From: Macrotrachela quadricornifera
Lineage: Eukaryota > Rotifera > Eurotatoria > Philodinida > Philodinidae
Direction: 5' to 3'
NCBI GenBank assembly: GCA_022393335.1
Contig: JAJEKB010020868.1
Coordinates: 102,792-166,791, forward strand
Length of the DNA stretch: 64,000 bases
The notes under the pieces were generated by a model, which made no database searches, was not told the origin of the DNA, and worked only from the letters and a program-made list of their open reading frames with translations. Of this stretch, positions 33,960 through 44,540 are shown piece by piece (the first letter of the stretch is position 1; every line of letters begins with the position of its first letter). The position numbers were made by a program, and so were the translations under genes.

Positions 33960-35215
33960 GTTGATTTTAATGAACCAGGAAGTCCACTTTCTCTATAATG
34001 CAGTATATCAGACGAAGTATAAAGTATAATAAAGTTTTTCCGTATAAGATATTGTGCAAACCATTGATGTTGATCCTATCCAAAATGAATTTCGGAATGA
34101 ATCAGTTAATTTACGGTCAGGTTCTTCTATATTGTGATGGGAAGAAAGTGCCTTTTTCACCTTCAATCGAAATAGTCGAAGTTTGGGTAAATAGTTACGA
34201 ATGATTTTTTCCTGTTGGTAAATATTGATTAAAGTAAAATCATGAACTAATATTCAAATGATATAAGTTAGATGTGATTTGAAGGAATTTTATTATTGAG
34301 GTCTCAGGTATATTAAATATTTATAGCTTTAAAAGACTAATGTTGAAAAAGTAAATGTTATATAATGATCATTGGTAGAAGAACTAGGATATGCAGAAAG
34401 ATCCTTATGATGAGGTATATATTCAAATAATTGATTTATGTTATTAAATTTAAATTCATTTATATGTATAGATATCTCTTCGAGAGATAAGAAATTTTGA
34501 TTGATACTTGAAAAAACTCATCTTCTTCAGTATCACGATCAAAATTGAAATAAAGTTCAAATATTATTAATAAGTCATTGAAAATTTTTTTCATTGGTTT
34601 GATAATAAAAAGAATTAATTTGTTAAATGCTTAAAATTACAAAGCCGATGACATTAATCTATGATTTTCATTAATGTGCCACATGAACGAACATAATGTA
34701 TTGAAAGTGACCGTAATTGTGTAAATTGATTGAATGATGGTATATATGAAAGATAGCAGTCATCCTATTCCGTGATATTAAACAATAGGGAGTTAGTTCC
34801 ATCCAGGAAACTAATTCCACCGATTCTGGAATTAGATTGTGTTACGGTTTGATCCAATTTCAGAATCGGTAGAATTAATTCCTGAGGCGGAACTAGTTTC
34901 GCAATGTGCAACCTCGCGGAATAGGATGTATTCTCATGAAAGAAGTAGATCAATCTATTTGGGAGTATTGTGAAAATCAGAAACAGAATGTGCAATAATT
35001 CGACTAGTCATGAATGATTAATGTTATTGACAGATTATATCGGAATTAGGTTTCGATATTGAATGAAATTGGAAACGATAATTTCGAAATTGGTTGTAAA
35101 GAAAAATATTAAAGCGAGCACTAAGACCATGAAATGCACGTGGAAGATCGAGGCTATTAAAATAATCGACTAAATCGAGTAAAATTTCATTGGACAATAA
35201 TTTTAACTTCCTCAC
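33960..35215 (-). pseudogene. Decayed F-box family gene interrupted by a MITE
   Basis: The minus strand begins at 35215 with MRKLKLLSNEILLDLVDYFN-SLDLPRAFHGLSARFN, an F-box of the type abundant in bdelloids. The frame hits a stop after SDIICQ (near 35024). Further pieces of the same family follow in order: SDFHNTPK*IDLLLS, then beyond the MITE INQFTQLRSLSIHYVRS, EKNFQ*LINN, DRDTEEDEFFQVSIKISYLS, NEFKFNNINQLFEYIPHHK, IRNYLPKLRLFRLKVKKAL, FRNSFWI, and DQHQWFAQYLIRKNF. Several stops and frameshifts separate the pieces, so the gene is dead. The intact relatives encode about 450-600 aa with an F-box and a degenerate LRR-like region, probably ubiquitin-ligase adaptors. This is a family-based reading made by eye. 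Confidence 0.75.
34761..34928. mobile_element. 168-bp palindromic MITE inside the F-box pseudogene
   Basis: The ends are CATCCTATTCCG (34761-34772) and CGGAATAGGATG (34917-34928). The interior is an imperfect hairpin in which 'gaaactaattccaccgattc' pairs with 'agaatcggtagaattaattc'. The sequence on both sides continues the F-box pseudogene, so it is an insertion. Confidence 0.7.
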
Positions 35216-35219
35216 AGGT

Positions 35220-36133
35220 TTTTTTTTACGTCACTTATAGTTTAGTTTAGTATATGTAATAAAACAAACTACGATGTTTCGTATGAGGTAAATAGAGAAT
35301 AGATTTGAAATACGATATTTTTCTTTCCTTTTAAGATAGAAGTGTCTTTGATTTCTTTACTTACTCGAAGTTAATGCATGAATCAACCTATATAAATAGC
35401 ACGTAATTTGATAATATTGAACGAAATAGAAAAATTTGAATCATTTCTTATAAATTAATAAGTATTTAACAAATCTGTTATTATCTTATACAGAAATCGT
35501 TATGGACAAGTTGCATCTACTACTATCGATGTCAAATATAATGTATATTAATACTTTTTGAATAGCTCGAGAATAGTCGTAGCTAGAGAACTGCTATTTT
35601 CACCATTTAAAAGATAAGTAATCAACCTGGTCAGTTTTTGCTGTAAATATGGACCAAAATATTTCGACCAATTTCTCAATTAATTACTAATGACTCCAAG
35701 TTATATTGAGGTTGGGATAATCAACTAAGTGGCCGAGGGGAGATCCTTAGAAGAGACACATCGTTTCAAATTAAGAATAAGCAGTTATGACTGGTTTCGA
35801 TTTTACTTTAAGGTCTCATAAGATAGCTGCTAATTTCTGATGTCGTTGAAAACGGTAATACCATATCTCCTCTATTTTTTAGAGATTGATTACAGTTTCA
35901 TCGTCATTTTAGGATGATGCATTCGGATTATGCCATCTGATGGAACTCTTAAGCAAGATCGAAACTAGTAATGGGTGCTTTTTGGTTACACATTATCGAC
36001 ATCTTATTTAGTCCTATATACATGTATTCCATATGATGAGGAGAAAATACTTGAATATCCTCAGAGTTAAAATTGACTATGTTTTTCTAGTATTACAGTA
36101 TAGTTTGCCTAGGAATTGGTTGAGATGACCCAG
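35220..36133. other. Intergenic between F-box pseudogene and ART gene
   Basis: AT-rich unique sequence. No repeat or exon is supported. Confidence 0.35.
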
Positions 36134-38065
36134 TTAGTCTCCTACATTCGGATGGTTTGGATCAAAAGCACATCGATTGATGTTAAAAGCTTGTTGAGTG
36201 TGTTCAGCAGCTTCTTCGAATCGATTTAGACATTCCAGTACACATGCTATGTTATCATGGTTAATAGCAATTAATGGATGACTGGGTGGAAGTGACCTCT
36301 CCTGTACTTCCAATGCTTTTTGATAGTAAGATAATGCCGTTGACTTATGGCCCATCTCAGAATGCAGATAAGCAATGCTTCCATAAAGAGCAGCTCGAAT
36401 AGAATGAAGTTGTGGAACACCTTTGTCGCACCATGTGAGTGAAAAATCATAGTTCTCGAGCGCTAGGCGATACTTGCGTTTACTTTTCCATACATCACCA
36501 ATGTTTTTATATAGAATTGCGATATTGAGTTCATCAGGATGCGAAGCATGAAGATTAAGGTCAAGAGCTTGCTGAAAACTCTGTAAAGCACGTTCATATT
36601 TTTTGTATCGCATAAAAATCATTCCTTCATTATTATGAACTGCTGCAAAGATATGATGGTCTGATGGGAGATGATTCGATGCAATATCAAGACATCGACT
36701 GACGTAAACAGTTGCCATTGGCAAGTCATTCTTATTGTAAAAGAGATTTCCTGTTTGGTTGTACATATAAGCAAGTAATTCATAATTATTATCAGAGGCA
36801 AAATTGTCCAAAACTCCACGATAGTACACTTCAGCTTGGTCGTATTTACCCATTTCGATCATTAAGGAGCCTAATTGGCAAATTGCTCCTAATCCTTCAT
36901 TGACTTTTCGTATATGCTCAGTGAGTTCAGTTAATTGTGGGTCAGTATCATTTGTCAAGGTTAACTTTATGTTCCATAGTCGATCGTCGATGATTTCCAC
37001 TTTGCCAATTCGAAAGATCGTATTCATCGAAAATAAAATCTCTTGCTCGGAAAAAGGATTAAAATCATCTAACGATGCAAATGGTACCGATGAAATGGAT
37101 GGATCGATTTCCATAACAAATAAAACTCCGATCAAATAAGGATTCTGTCGAGCAGCATCAGCAAAAATATATGATACTCGTCGATCCTTACTTGTGGATA
37201 AGAAGCTATTGAATGAAAGAAAACTACCTTCACCATCCTTTACGCGCTGGAATTCAGCACTGAACATGCCCTGTCCTCGATAAAGAGTTATTGTTGTATT
37301 TTGCTCCGTACTCGATCGCCACCTTTCTAGCTCTCGATGAAGATCTTGAATATAAAAGTCCATTTTCATAATCAGGTCAATGTCTTGTACTCTCAAAGCA
37401 TAATTCAATGTGGAATAAATAAATTGTTCCCTTGTGTACCACAATAATGCTGATTGAGAAGTATAGTGTTGTTCGAATTCATTGATTTTCGCTATTGAGA
37501 CCATCAATGTAGCAGAATTCTTTCGACAAAACTCTGCGAATTGCTCCTTAGCATTTTCATTATATTGGAGTTGAAGAATAACCTCTTTTAACAATTGTGA
37601 ATACATAAATGAAGGATTAAGTTCATTAAGATTTGTTGGTGATGATGATTTAGCAACGGTGATGGGCACTGAACTCTCATTCATAGATCGAATATGACGA
37701 TGCACTTGATTAAACATTAATGCAATATCATTTGAAACGATCTGAATTTTTTTCCAAGTTTGCATCCGATCTTCCTGCTCGATGGTTTTTTCATGCACGA
37801 TGTAAATATGGATAAGTTGAGGTATTTCATGAATGAGTGGGACAAGTGTTTCACATAACGTATCAACTAGAATAATAAATGCTTGATCGTCCAAATCAGT
37901 TAGATAATCTATACATGAATCCAGTTCATTGAATTTTTGTATCGAATAAGAAAATCTATCGCACCATTGAGAAATGAATTCATTGTCTTCCCGTATATTT
38001 GGATTGAAATAAATAAAAACGAAATTTTCTGCGACAAATACGGGATGTTGCCGTAAGTTAGACAT
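36134..38065 (-). CDS. ADP-ribosyltransferase (ART) with C-terminal TPR repeats
   Basis: 643 aa, intronless. The first ATG in frame is at 38065 (MSNLRQHPVFVAENFVFIYF). Residues 1-~130 form an alpha/beta-looking N-terminal domain (VFIYFNPN, AFIILVDTL, LIHIYIVHEKT) that I know only from bdelloid proteins. The arginine-type ART domain follows: TLYRGQGM with the R motif near 261, SFNSFLSTSKD with the S-T-S motif near 287, and EQEILFS with the E-x-E motif near 340, so the R-S-E catalytic set is complete. Residues ~390-643 hold about five to six TPR units (AEVYYRGVLDNF, ALQSFQQALDLNL, ALENYDFSLTWC, ALSYYQKALEVQ, AAEHTQQAFNINR), of kinesin-light-chain type. It would transfer ADP-ribose from NAD+ to arginine or another acceptor on a partner held by the TPRs. 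There is no signal peptide. Confidence 0.9.
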   Translation of the reverse strand: MSNLRQHPVFVAENFVFIYFNPNIREDNEFISQWCDRFSYSIQKFNELDSCIDYLTDLDDQAFIILVDTLCETLVPLIHEIPQLIHIYIVHEKTIEQEDRMQTWKKIQIVSNDIALMFNQVHRHIRSMNESSVPITVAKSSSPTNLNELNPSFMYSQLLKEVILQLQYNENAKEQFAEFCRKNSATLMVSIAKINEFEQHYTSQSALLWYTREQFIYSTLNYALRVQDIDLIMKMDFYIQDLHRELERWRSSTEQNTTITLYRGQGMFSAEFQRVKDGEGSFLSFNSFLSTSKDRRVSYIFADAARQNPYLIGVLFVMEIDPSISSVPFASLDDFNPFSEQEILFSMNTIFRIGKVEIIDDRLWNIKLTLTNDTDPQLTELTEHIRKVNEGLGAICQLGSLMIEMGKYDQAEVYYRGVLDNFASDNNYELLAYMYNQTGNLFYNKNDLPMATVYVSRCLDIASNHLPSDHHIFAAVHNNEGMIFMRYKKYERALQSFQQALDLNLHASHPDELNIAILYKNIGDVWKSKRKYRLALENYDFSLTWCDKGVPQLHSIRAALYGSIAYLHSEMGHKSTALSYYQKALEVQERSLPPSHPLIAINHDNIACVLECLNRFEEAAEHTQQAFNINRCAFDPNHPNVGD

Positions 38066-38179
38066 GATTTGTTCAGAAATTATTATGAATAAAGGATGAT
38101 TTTCTCTAAGAACAAGAATATATGTTAGAAAAAACCCAAAAAAGCATGAAGTTCTCGTCTGGATAGTGATATGCAAAGA

Positions 38180-39291
38180 AAAATCCGTTCCTATGAAACG
38201 ACAATGGACAAGTCTTTCTGTGTGAATAAACGTGGCAAAAAAGAATATAGTAATTTTCTTTCATAATCATAATACCTTAAGAAAAATCTATTAAATGATA
38301 ATCACTCATGTTTTTTCTACCTGATGAACATGATGGCGCGAATTAGAACGACGAAGAATATCGACCATACAGAGCACAAGTCAATAAGCACGTTAGAATG
38401 AAGCTCAATGTACAGAACAGAAAATTTTATCAACGGTATATGCACTCAAGTTACCCTCTTATTTCATTTCCATCGGCAAATTGCTGTGCTGTAAAAAGAC
38501 CTAAAGGAGAAATAGTGAAGAGGAAAATACTGAAAATTTCAACTAATCAGACGTTCTTCATTTTTGACGTTATAACAAAGTGTCGGCATCGGTTATATGA
38601 AGTAAAAGAAATTTGGTTTTGAATGATAGCAATTTGAAAAAGCAAATTGCATATTTCAGGATTAAATATTGAAGCATTACGATAGAATGCAAAAACAGCT
38701 TTATGATTTTTGTTGAAATGTGAATCCACCAAGAGTGATTAATTACAGAATCTTAAAGGACGAAAGTGCATTGTAAAAATTCTTTCACCAAATTATAGTT
38801 CTCTTGCGTCAAAAGAAAAAAGCATGAGTTACTTCCAACAGAGCAAGCAATATTGATTCTGAATGATTTGTTAGAAGGTAAAAACGCATTAGATGCAGAT
38901 GCGAGTTTGAGACGACGCTGTTGTCTTAATACACTTGTTTGCTTTAAGTGTGTAGATGTGGATTAGACTCATGTGATACAAAATCACAGTCATATGCATA
39001 TCCACACTCTTATCCACACTGTCGTGTCCAAAAATGAATTTGTATATGAATGAAAAAATGCTCCAGTATTGCAATAGTCTTTCGAAAAAAACTACGCTTA
39101 CATCATCATTTTGATCACGACAGAATTTGCCTTTTCTTGCTTCAACTATATTGATTTACTCGACAGCCTTGAAAAATTGCTCAAGAGAACCTTGTCCCTC
39201 ATGTAGTAATTTGTTTCGATACACTTCGTCTTGTTCAAATGAATTTTTATAGCGTAATTTCGATTGTTAACAATTAAAAGTTCTTTTTTTT
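38180..39291. other. Upstream region of the ART gene, otherwise empty
   Basis: AT-rich, with no recognised repeat or exon. The open frames at 38398-38622 and 38547-39074 show no family resemblance. Confidence 0.35.
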
Positions 39292-40262
39292 GCGGTAATC
39301 AGTGGCGTACCCAGGAATTTTAGATCAATCGGCAAACTTCTCTAGTATCGGAAAAAATGCTGGATAAACTGGGCAACACTTTTATTGATAGGACGGAAAT
39401 TTTCTTGGACCAAAAATTACTAACGACGTAAAAAAAAACAAAAGCATGACGCTCTTTTAACCAACTAGGCATCACGCTTGAAGCTCAAGTCTGAGTCAGA
39501 TTTGTTTTGGGTATTTATAAGAAAGATTTACGAGAGAAGACTCCTGCTCAATGCGAAAATTGCCGGAGAAAAAAATTTTCGACTTTTTAAAGTCTCAAAT
39601 GAGAGTCCTGGGCAATTCATAAGCAAATGCAAAATGTTAAACCATTTAGCTTTATCTATGGAAAACGCGAGCTGAAACAAGTTTAAGAGGATCATTTTTG
39701 ATCTCAAAAACTATTATTCTGAGGGTATGTTCAGTAGTTTGACTTTATCTTACGAACGGCTCGACCGTTTGAGCTCAGAAACGTCTCATTTTATAGGGAA
39801 CAGTTTAGAATACAGTTTTATCCAATTTTAGTCCTGGACATATAAGCTGATAAAAGCACTATTGATCAAAATTTGTTTAAAACGCGAGAAATGGCCTGTT
39901 GCACGAGGTCGGTATTTTGGAGTTTCCTACCGTGGTATACAAGGTCCTAGAATTCTTTTTTTACCAGACAAAGATTTTATCAAAGCACATCTTCTGACAC
40001 GAAATTTTCAAGTTCAAAAGGCTGGGTAGGAGAACAAATTGGCATAGACCACACTGTGAATTACCCTATCTACTGACTATCGGGCATACATGCTACAAAT
40101 TTCTCTAGAAATCATGAAAACTGACCTCAGATTCGTTTTCAGCTCGCAAAATTGGGTTATATAAGCTACTTTGAAATGATCCCTTACTTCTATCAAGCGG
40201 GATCGAGACCATAAGTCTCTTCACAGACATATGATACACTTCCGAACAAAAGTCTTTCCCAT

Positions 40263-40431
40263 TCTGTGTTGATATACTATCATACTTTGCATGAATTTTA
40301 TTGCCAAGTAAAGATTTAACATGAGAGTTTTATTGCAGTACGTTCTGTACACTACATGGCAATAAAACTTTCATGTTATATCTTTACTTGGCAATAAATT
40401 TCATGCAAAGTATGATAGTATAACAACACAG
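40263..40431. mobile_element. Hairpin MITE, copy 1
   Basis: Inverted arms of about 74 bp (40263-40337 and 40358-40431) share 'atactatcatactttgcatg', 'ttattgccaagtaaaga' and 'gttttattgc', with a ~20-bp loop. A diverged relative with the same order of motifs is at 58949-59101. Confidence 0.75.
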
Positions 40432-41007
40432 AGAGAGAAGACTTTTATTTACAGATATATATCGATTCCCACTAAAGTGTTTCAAACAATATGAGATACC
40501 AATAACAAATTTTATTAGTATGTAGTTTATTTGCAATTCTACCCGACGTAAAATGTTCTATACTTTCACTTCTTTACTATTTGAACCTTGTCTATAAAGA
40601 AGCTATTGATGACTTTTGCTACCTTTATTAAAATTGCGAAGACGCTTATATTCTTTCTACTTACAATTGGCTGAATATTTCATTTATCAGCATACAGCAT
40701 TTTACGTTGGATATAGTTGTAAATTAACTACATAATAATAAAAATTTATTATTTATGAGTCGTATTGTTTAAAATACTTTTATAGATGTTGACGTAATTG
40801 TAAAAAATCTGATACAGAGTTCTTCTAACAAGCTGGATATAAAAAACCATTGATAATTATCTTTCTTATTAGGATATATAGCTGAAACAATAACCATTCA
40901 TTAACATTATCCGTATACTATAATTGTTAAAAAAATTCAAATTTTTATAATAACCGATAGAAGCCATATAAGCAATTAAATCTCGAAGTATCAAGCTGAC
41001 TGGCCAT

Positions 41008-42322
41008 TAGGGATCGGCGGTTCCAAAAAAAATGGAACCGAGAACCGAATTTGAAACATTATTTCAGATGTCTTTGGAACCGGAACCGGCTTTCTTAAAT
41101 TTTTCAGAACCGGAACCGGAACCGGTTTTTTCCATATGATCATTAACCACAGAGGTGGAAAATCTTTCTCGGATGCCCCCGCGCAAGAAGGAAATTTTGA
41201 GAAAAAAGCTATTAGAACAGAAAATCTCATTCTCTTCATAAGAAACTGTTACAGGATATAATTTATTCTTTTGAGATTTTTACTTTATAGGTTTGCTCTA
41301 TTTTTGATCTTCCCAAGAACAAACGCGTTACTGCCGAAATATAATTTCTTCGTTACTCTTTTTTCCAGTTTTTTTCTACATTTTTTTATCACTTGTTGAA
41401 CTATATCATGGCCAAAGAAATCAATATTGGGAATTTATCGAACATGGATAATTTCATTATGTGCTAGTTGTTTATTTTATGTCAAATAACGTTGGTCTAT
41501 AAGCGGTGGAAAAAATATCTTGGAGAAATCTTTCGAAAAATTTCGTGAGGGAAGGAAATTTTTGATTTTTTGGAAAACTCTACACCTCTGTCTAACCTCA
41601 TCCTGTTTTTATTGATATATATTCTAAAGAGCAATAGTAATGTAATAAAACGTTCTGTTTGTTGAAAAAATGGAGGATCTTTGGAAATCAACTGATCAGT
41701 TTTTGGCCGTTTTTGTACCCTTTCTCTCAGAGCTTTAGTTTTACAGAAAACGGAGTCGAACAGCTGAAGCATCATTTTTTTGAACCATCTTCTAGTTAAA
41801 AGAAAAAACTGATCCAATATTATCTTCAAATTCAATTCAAAGTCGGAAACAGTTGGTAGCAACAGCTTCAGCAAAAAGATTCAAACTGGTTGAGCAGGAC
41901 AATATGTGTATAAATGATGATAATGATGTTACCCAAGGCGATAAAAAAGGGTGTCATTGACCCATTTTATCAGACGGTTGTATCTAAACAATCATGTCTT
42001 GTACATAAAATATTGTTAAAAATTTTCTTACTATTTTACTTTCACTTACACTTTGGGACAGTCTTTTCCCAATAAATATTAATTTTATTTAAGCTGAACA
42101 ACTAGAGAACCAAAACTTCACGAATTAAATTAATTTTTTTCATTTTTCTAGTGATTTAGTGGCTGCGGTTCCATGAAATATTTTACGAAGGAACCGGAAC
42201 CGGTGTTTTTTCTATTCTTGCTAACCGGAACCGGTTTTTTTGCAATTTTAGGAACCGGAACCGAACCGGAACCAGCGGTTCCGGTTCCGGTTCCGGTCTT
42301 TTTTTGGAACCGCCGATCCCTA
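41008..42322. mobile_element. hAT-like element nested inside the outer one, 1.3 kb
   Basis: The ends are TAGGGATCGGCGGTTCC (41008) and the reverse complement at 42306-42322, flanked by a perfect 8-bp duplication CTGGCCAT (41000-41007 and 42323-42330). Both subterminal zones are packed with GGAACC/GGTTCC units ('ggaaccggaaccgg'). No transposase is visible. Small open frames (41497-41874, 42148-42415) come from the repeats or are unrecognised. Confidence 0.9.
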
Positions 42323-42599
42323 CTGGCCATACCCACACCCTTGGATGTGTTTCCCTGCTCTGCGTTCTTGTTTCTCTTTTCTTTGATCCATCCTTTTCTT
42401 CTTTTACTTGTTTAGTATTTTCCCAATAAAACCGAACGCACTTTCATCCATATTTACCGTTAAAGTACAACGAGCGACTCTTTCTCTCTTCTGAATTCTT
42501 TACGAAAAGCAGAAGCATAGAATGCGTGTGATTTATACGGAAAAAAAATATAACTACTATTTAATTAAGGGTACCCCCCCCCCTCTTTTTTCATGATTT

Positions 42600-44540
42600 T
42601 TAGATCTCAAGAACGACAAGTCCAATCGAGCTGAAATTTTTACCACAAATAGATGACCTAAATTGATGAGACACGTGTTCGAGGAAAAATTTTTCAAAAG
42701 GAGTCTTCTAGGATTTTTTGGAAAACTAATGGTTTTCCATAAGGTCTCATTGTGCCACCGGTTTCCCCCATCAAACTTCGTCCGATTGAGCTGAAATTTT
42801 TTTTGAGATCACCTACACCTGTATCTCAGAGGTATTTTTCAGCTTTTTTCAAAAGCTCGCTTTCTTTTTTTTTTATAACAAAAATACGAAAATGATCTCG
42901 AAAACCCCATAAACTCGAACGAAATGGTCGAAAACGAAAATGGCCGATTTTACCTCTGGAGGATATGTCCAAGTATCTCTGGTAAAAACTTCAGCTCGAT
43001 CGGACAAGGTTAAGGTAGGGTTGATGGTGGCACAATCATATTCTGTGGATGAAAACTAATTTTAAGAAAACTAAAAAATAAGTTTGGGAACAGTCTAATT
43101 TTTTTTTCAACATTTTTATAAACAACTTTTAATGTAGAATCCACTGAGCACATTAAAAAAAATTTTTGAAAAATTTTTTTTTTGGTCATAGCTTTTCGTG
43201 GACACCCGATAGCAATTGAATGGCAGGACCAATCGAGATCATTTAAACGACAATCGAAATACCAACACATGGTCTCTCTACAGCACATATAAACAAAAAA
43301 AAAATTTCCAAAAAATTTGACAAAAAAAAGAGAACGGGGGTACCCTTAAAAAAAAACAACTAAACAATTTTGAAAAAGCAAAATTTCAATGAGCAAAAGC
43401 TTATTCACAAAAATTACGATGGGCAAACCTCCAAATGAAATGGGGGATTGCCCATTTGCCTCTCCCTTGGATACGCCACTAGCGGTAATGCAGCAGTGGC
43501 CCAATTTCAAAATTCTGAAATTCTTATTAAAATTCTACAATTACTGTTGTCCAAACATACATTTTTTACACAATACATTCTGCAACTGTGGCAAAATTTT
43601 AAGAGAATTATCAGATTTATAGGAAGTATAGGATTTATTGGGATAACAAGAATTATTAGAATTATAGGGATTATTACATTTATAGGAACTACTGTGAGGG
43701 CGAATTAGTTTCTCCCCTATCGTTTTTTATGGAACTCACATACGAAAAATTTGAGTAGAAGTTTTAAGTCGAAGTTTTGTGGCTCCCCCTCCCCCTTACA
43801 GACATCTCCATTACAGACACTCCTCTACTACAGATATTTCTCTCCATTACAAACAGGCACGATACAGAAATTGATTACTACATTTTTTGGCGGGAGTCCA
43901 CTTTTTTAAAGATATGTGCGTTCCACATTTTAGTCCCAAAGGGCCTACGCTGACAAGCTTTGTTTTGTTTATGTTCCTATACTTCTATTATTTTTGAATC
44001 TGTTATATATAGTGAGAAAGCCCGAAACGTGCTGCATCTTTTGGTATATTTCAGAAGACCCCCCCCCCCCCCTTTCCGGGTTTTCTCAAGAACGGTGAAG
44101 CCAAAACTTATGAAACTTTCAGGGTAGATAGATCTCGATGAGTAGAGAAAAAGTTGTCATAGACTCAAATTCGTGAGACCCCATCTTCATGGACTTCTGG
44201 AGACCCAAAGGTCCAAAAATTGCAAAAAGTTTCCCCCTCACAAATCCATAGATTTCATCCGTTTGAGTTGAAATTTTTACCGTGGGTAGCAAGACCCAAT
44301 CGGGGTGCGCGTTTTTTATTTTTTGAAAAATTCCAAATACTTTAGGCAGGAGAATCAAAATACTGAAGATCTTGTCAAAAAACCTGGTTTTTCAGAATGC
44401 TAAAATTTTTGCAAATTCTGTCAAATTTAATTGGTAGAAGGTATCGACAAACAATTAAAAACCCGCACCCTAAATCAATTGAAGTATCACGAAAAAAATT
44501 TTCAGCCCGATCGGACTTGCCGTTCCCGAGAGAAAGGAGG
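42600..44540. repeat. Six scattered copies of a 'GAGCTGAAATTTTTACC' motif
   Basis: Variants of 'aagtccaatcgagctgaaat' + 'ttttacc' occur near 42620 and 42780 (forward), 42980 (reverse, 'ggtaaaaacttcagctcgat'), 44090 (partial) and 44260 (forward), and 44500 (reverse, 'ttttcagcccgatcggactt'). The preceding text is often 'tcaagaacg(g)'. The copies straddle the right end of the outer hAT element, so at least some predate it or were inserted separately. The role is unknown. Confidence 0.5.
44057..44072. repeat. Poly-C tract
   Basis: A run of about 14 C in AT-rich DNA. A shorter run of 9 C is at 42573-42581. Both immediately precede copies of the 'ctcaagaacg' repeat block. Confidence 0.9.

Larger units (their letters stand above)
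39300..43481. mobile_element. hAT-like element (outer), 4.2 kb, 8-bp target duplication
   Basis: The ends CAGTGGCGTACCCAGG (39300) and, as reverse complement, TAGTGGCGTATCCAAGG (ending 43481) are inverted. The flanks are a perfect 8-bp direct repeat GCGGTAAT (39292-39299 and 43482-43489). An 8-bp duplication with (C/T)AGTG ends is the hAT signature. No transposase frame is visible, so it is non-autonomous or decayed. It contains a younger hAT-like element at 41008-42322 and a hairpin at 40263-40431. Without those it would be about 2.7 kb. Confidence 0.85.

Noticed and set aside
38066..38176. 37-aa N-terminal extension of the ART protein
   Set aside because: It begins at TTG and has no ATG; the ATG at 38065 starts directly before the conserved-looking domain.
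39478..39675. 65-aa frame 'KSESDLFWVFIRKIYERRLL' inside the outer hAT element as a transposase remnant
   Set aside because: No hAT transposase motif could be seen, and it is too short to judge.
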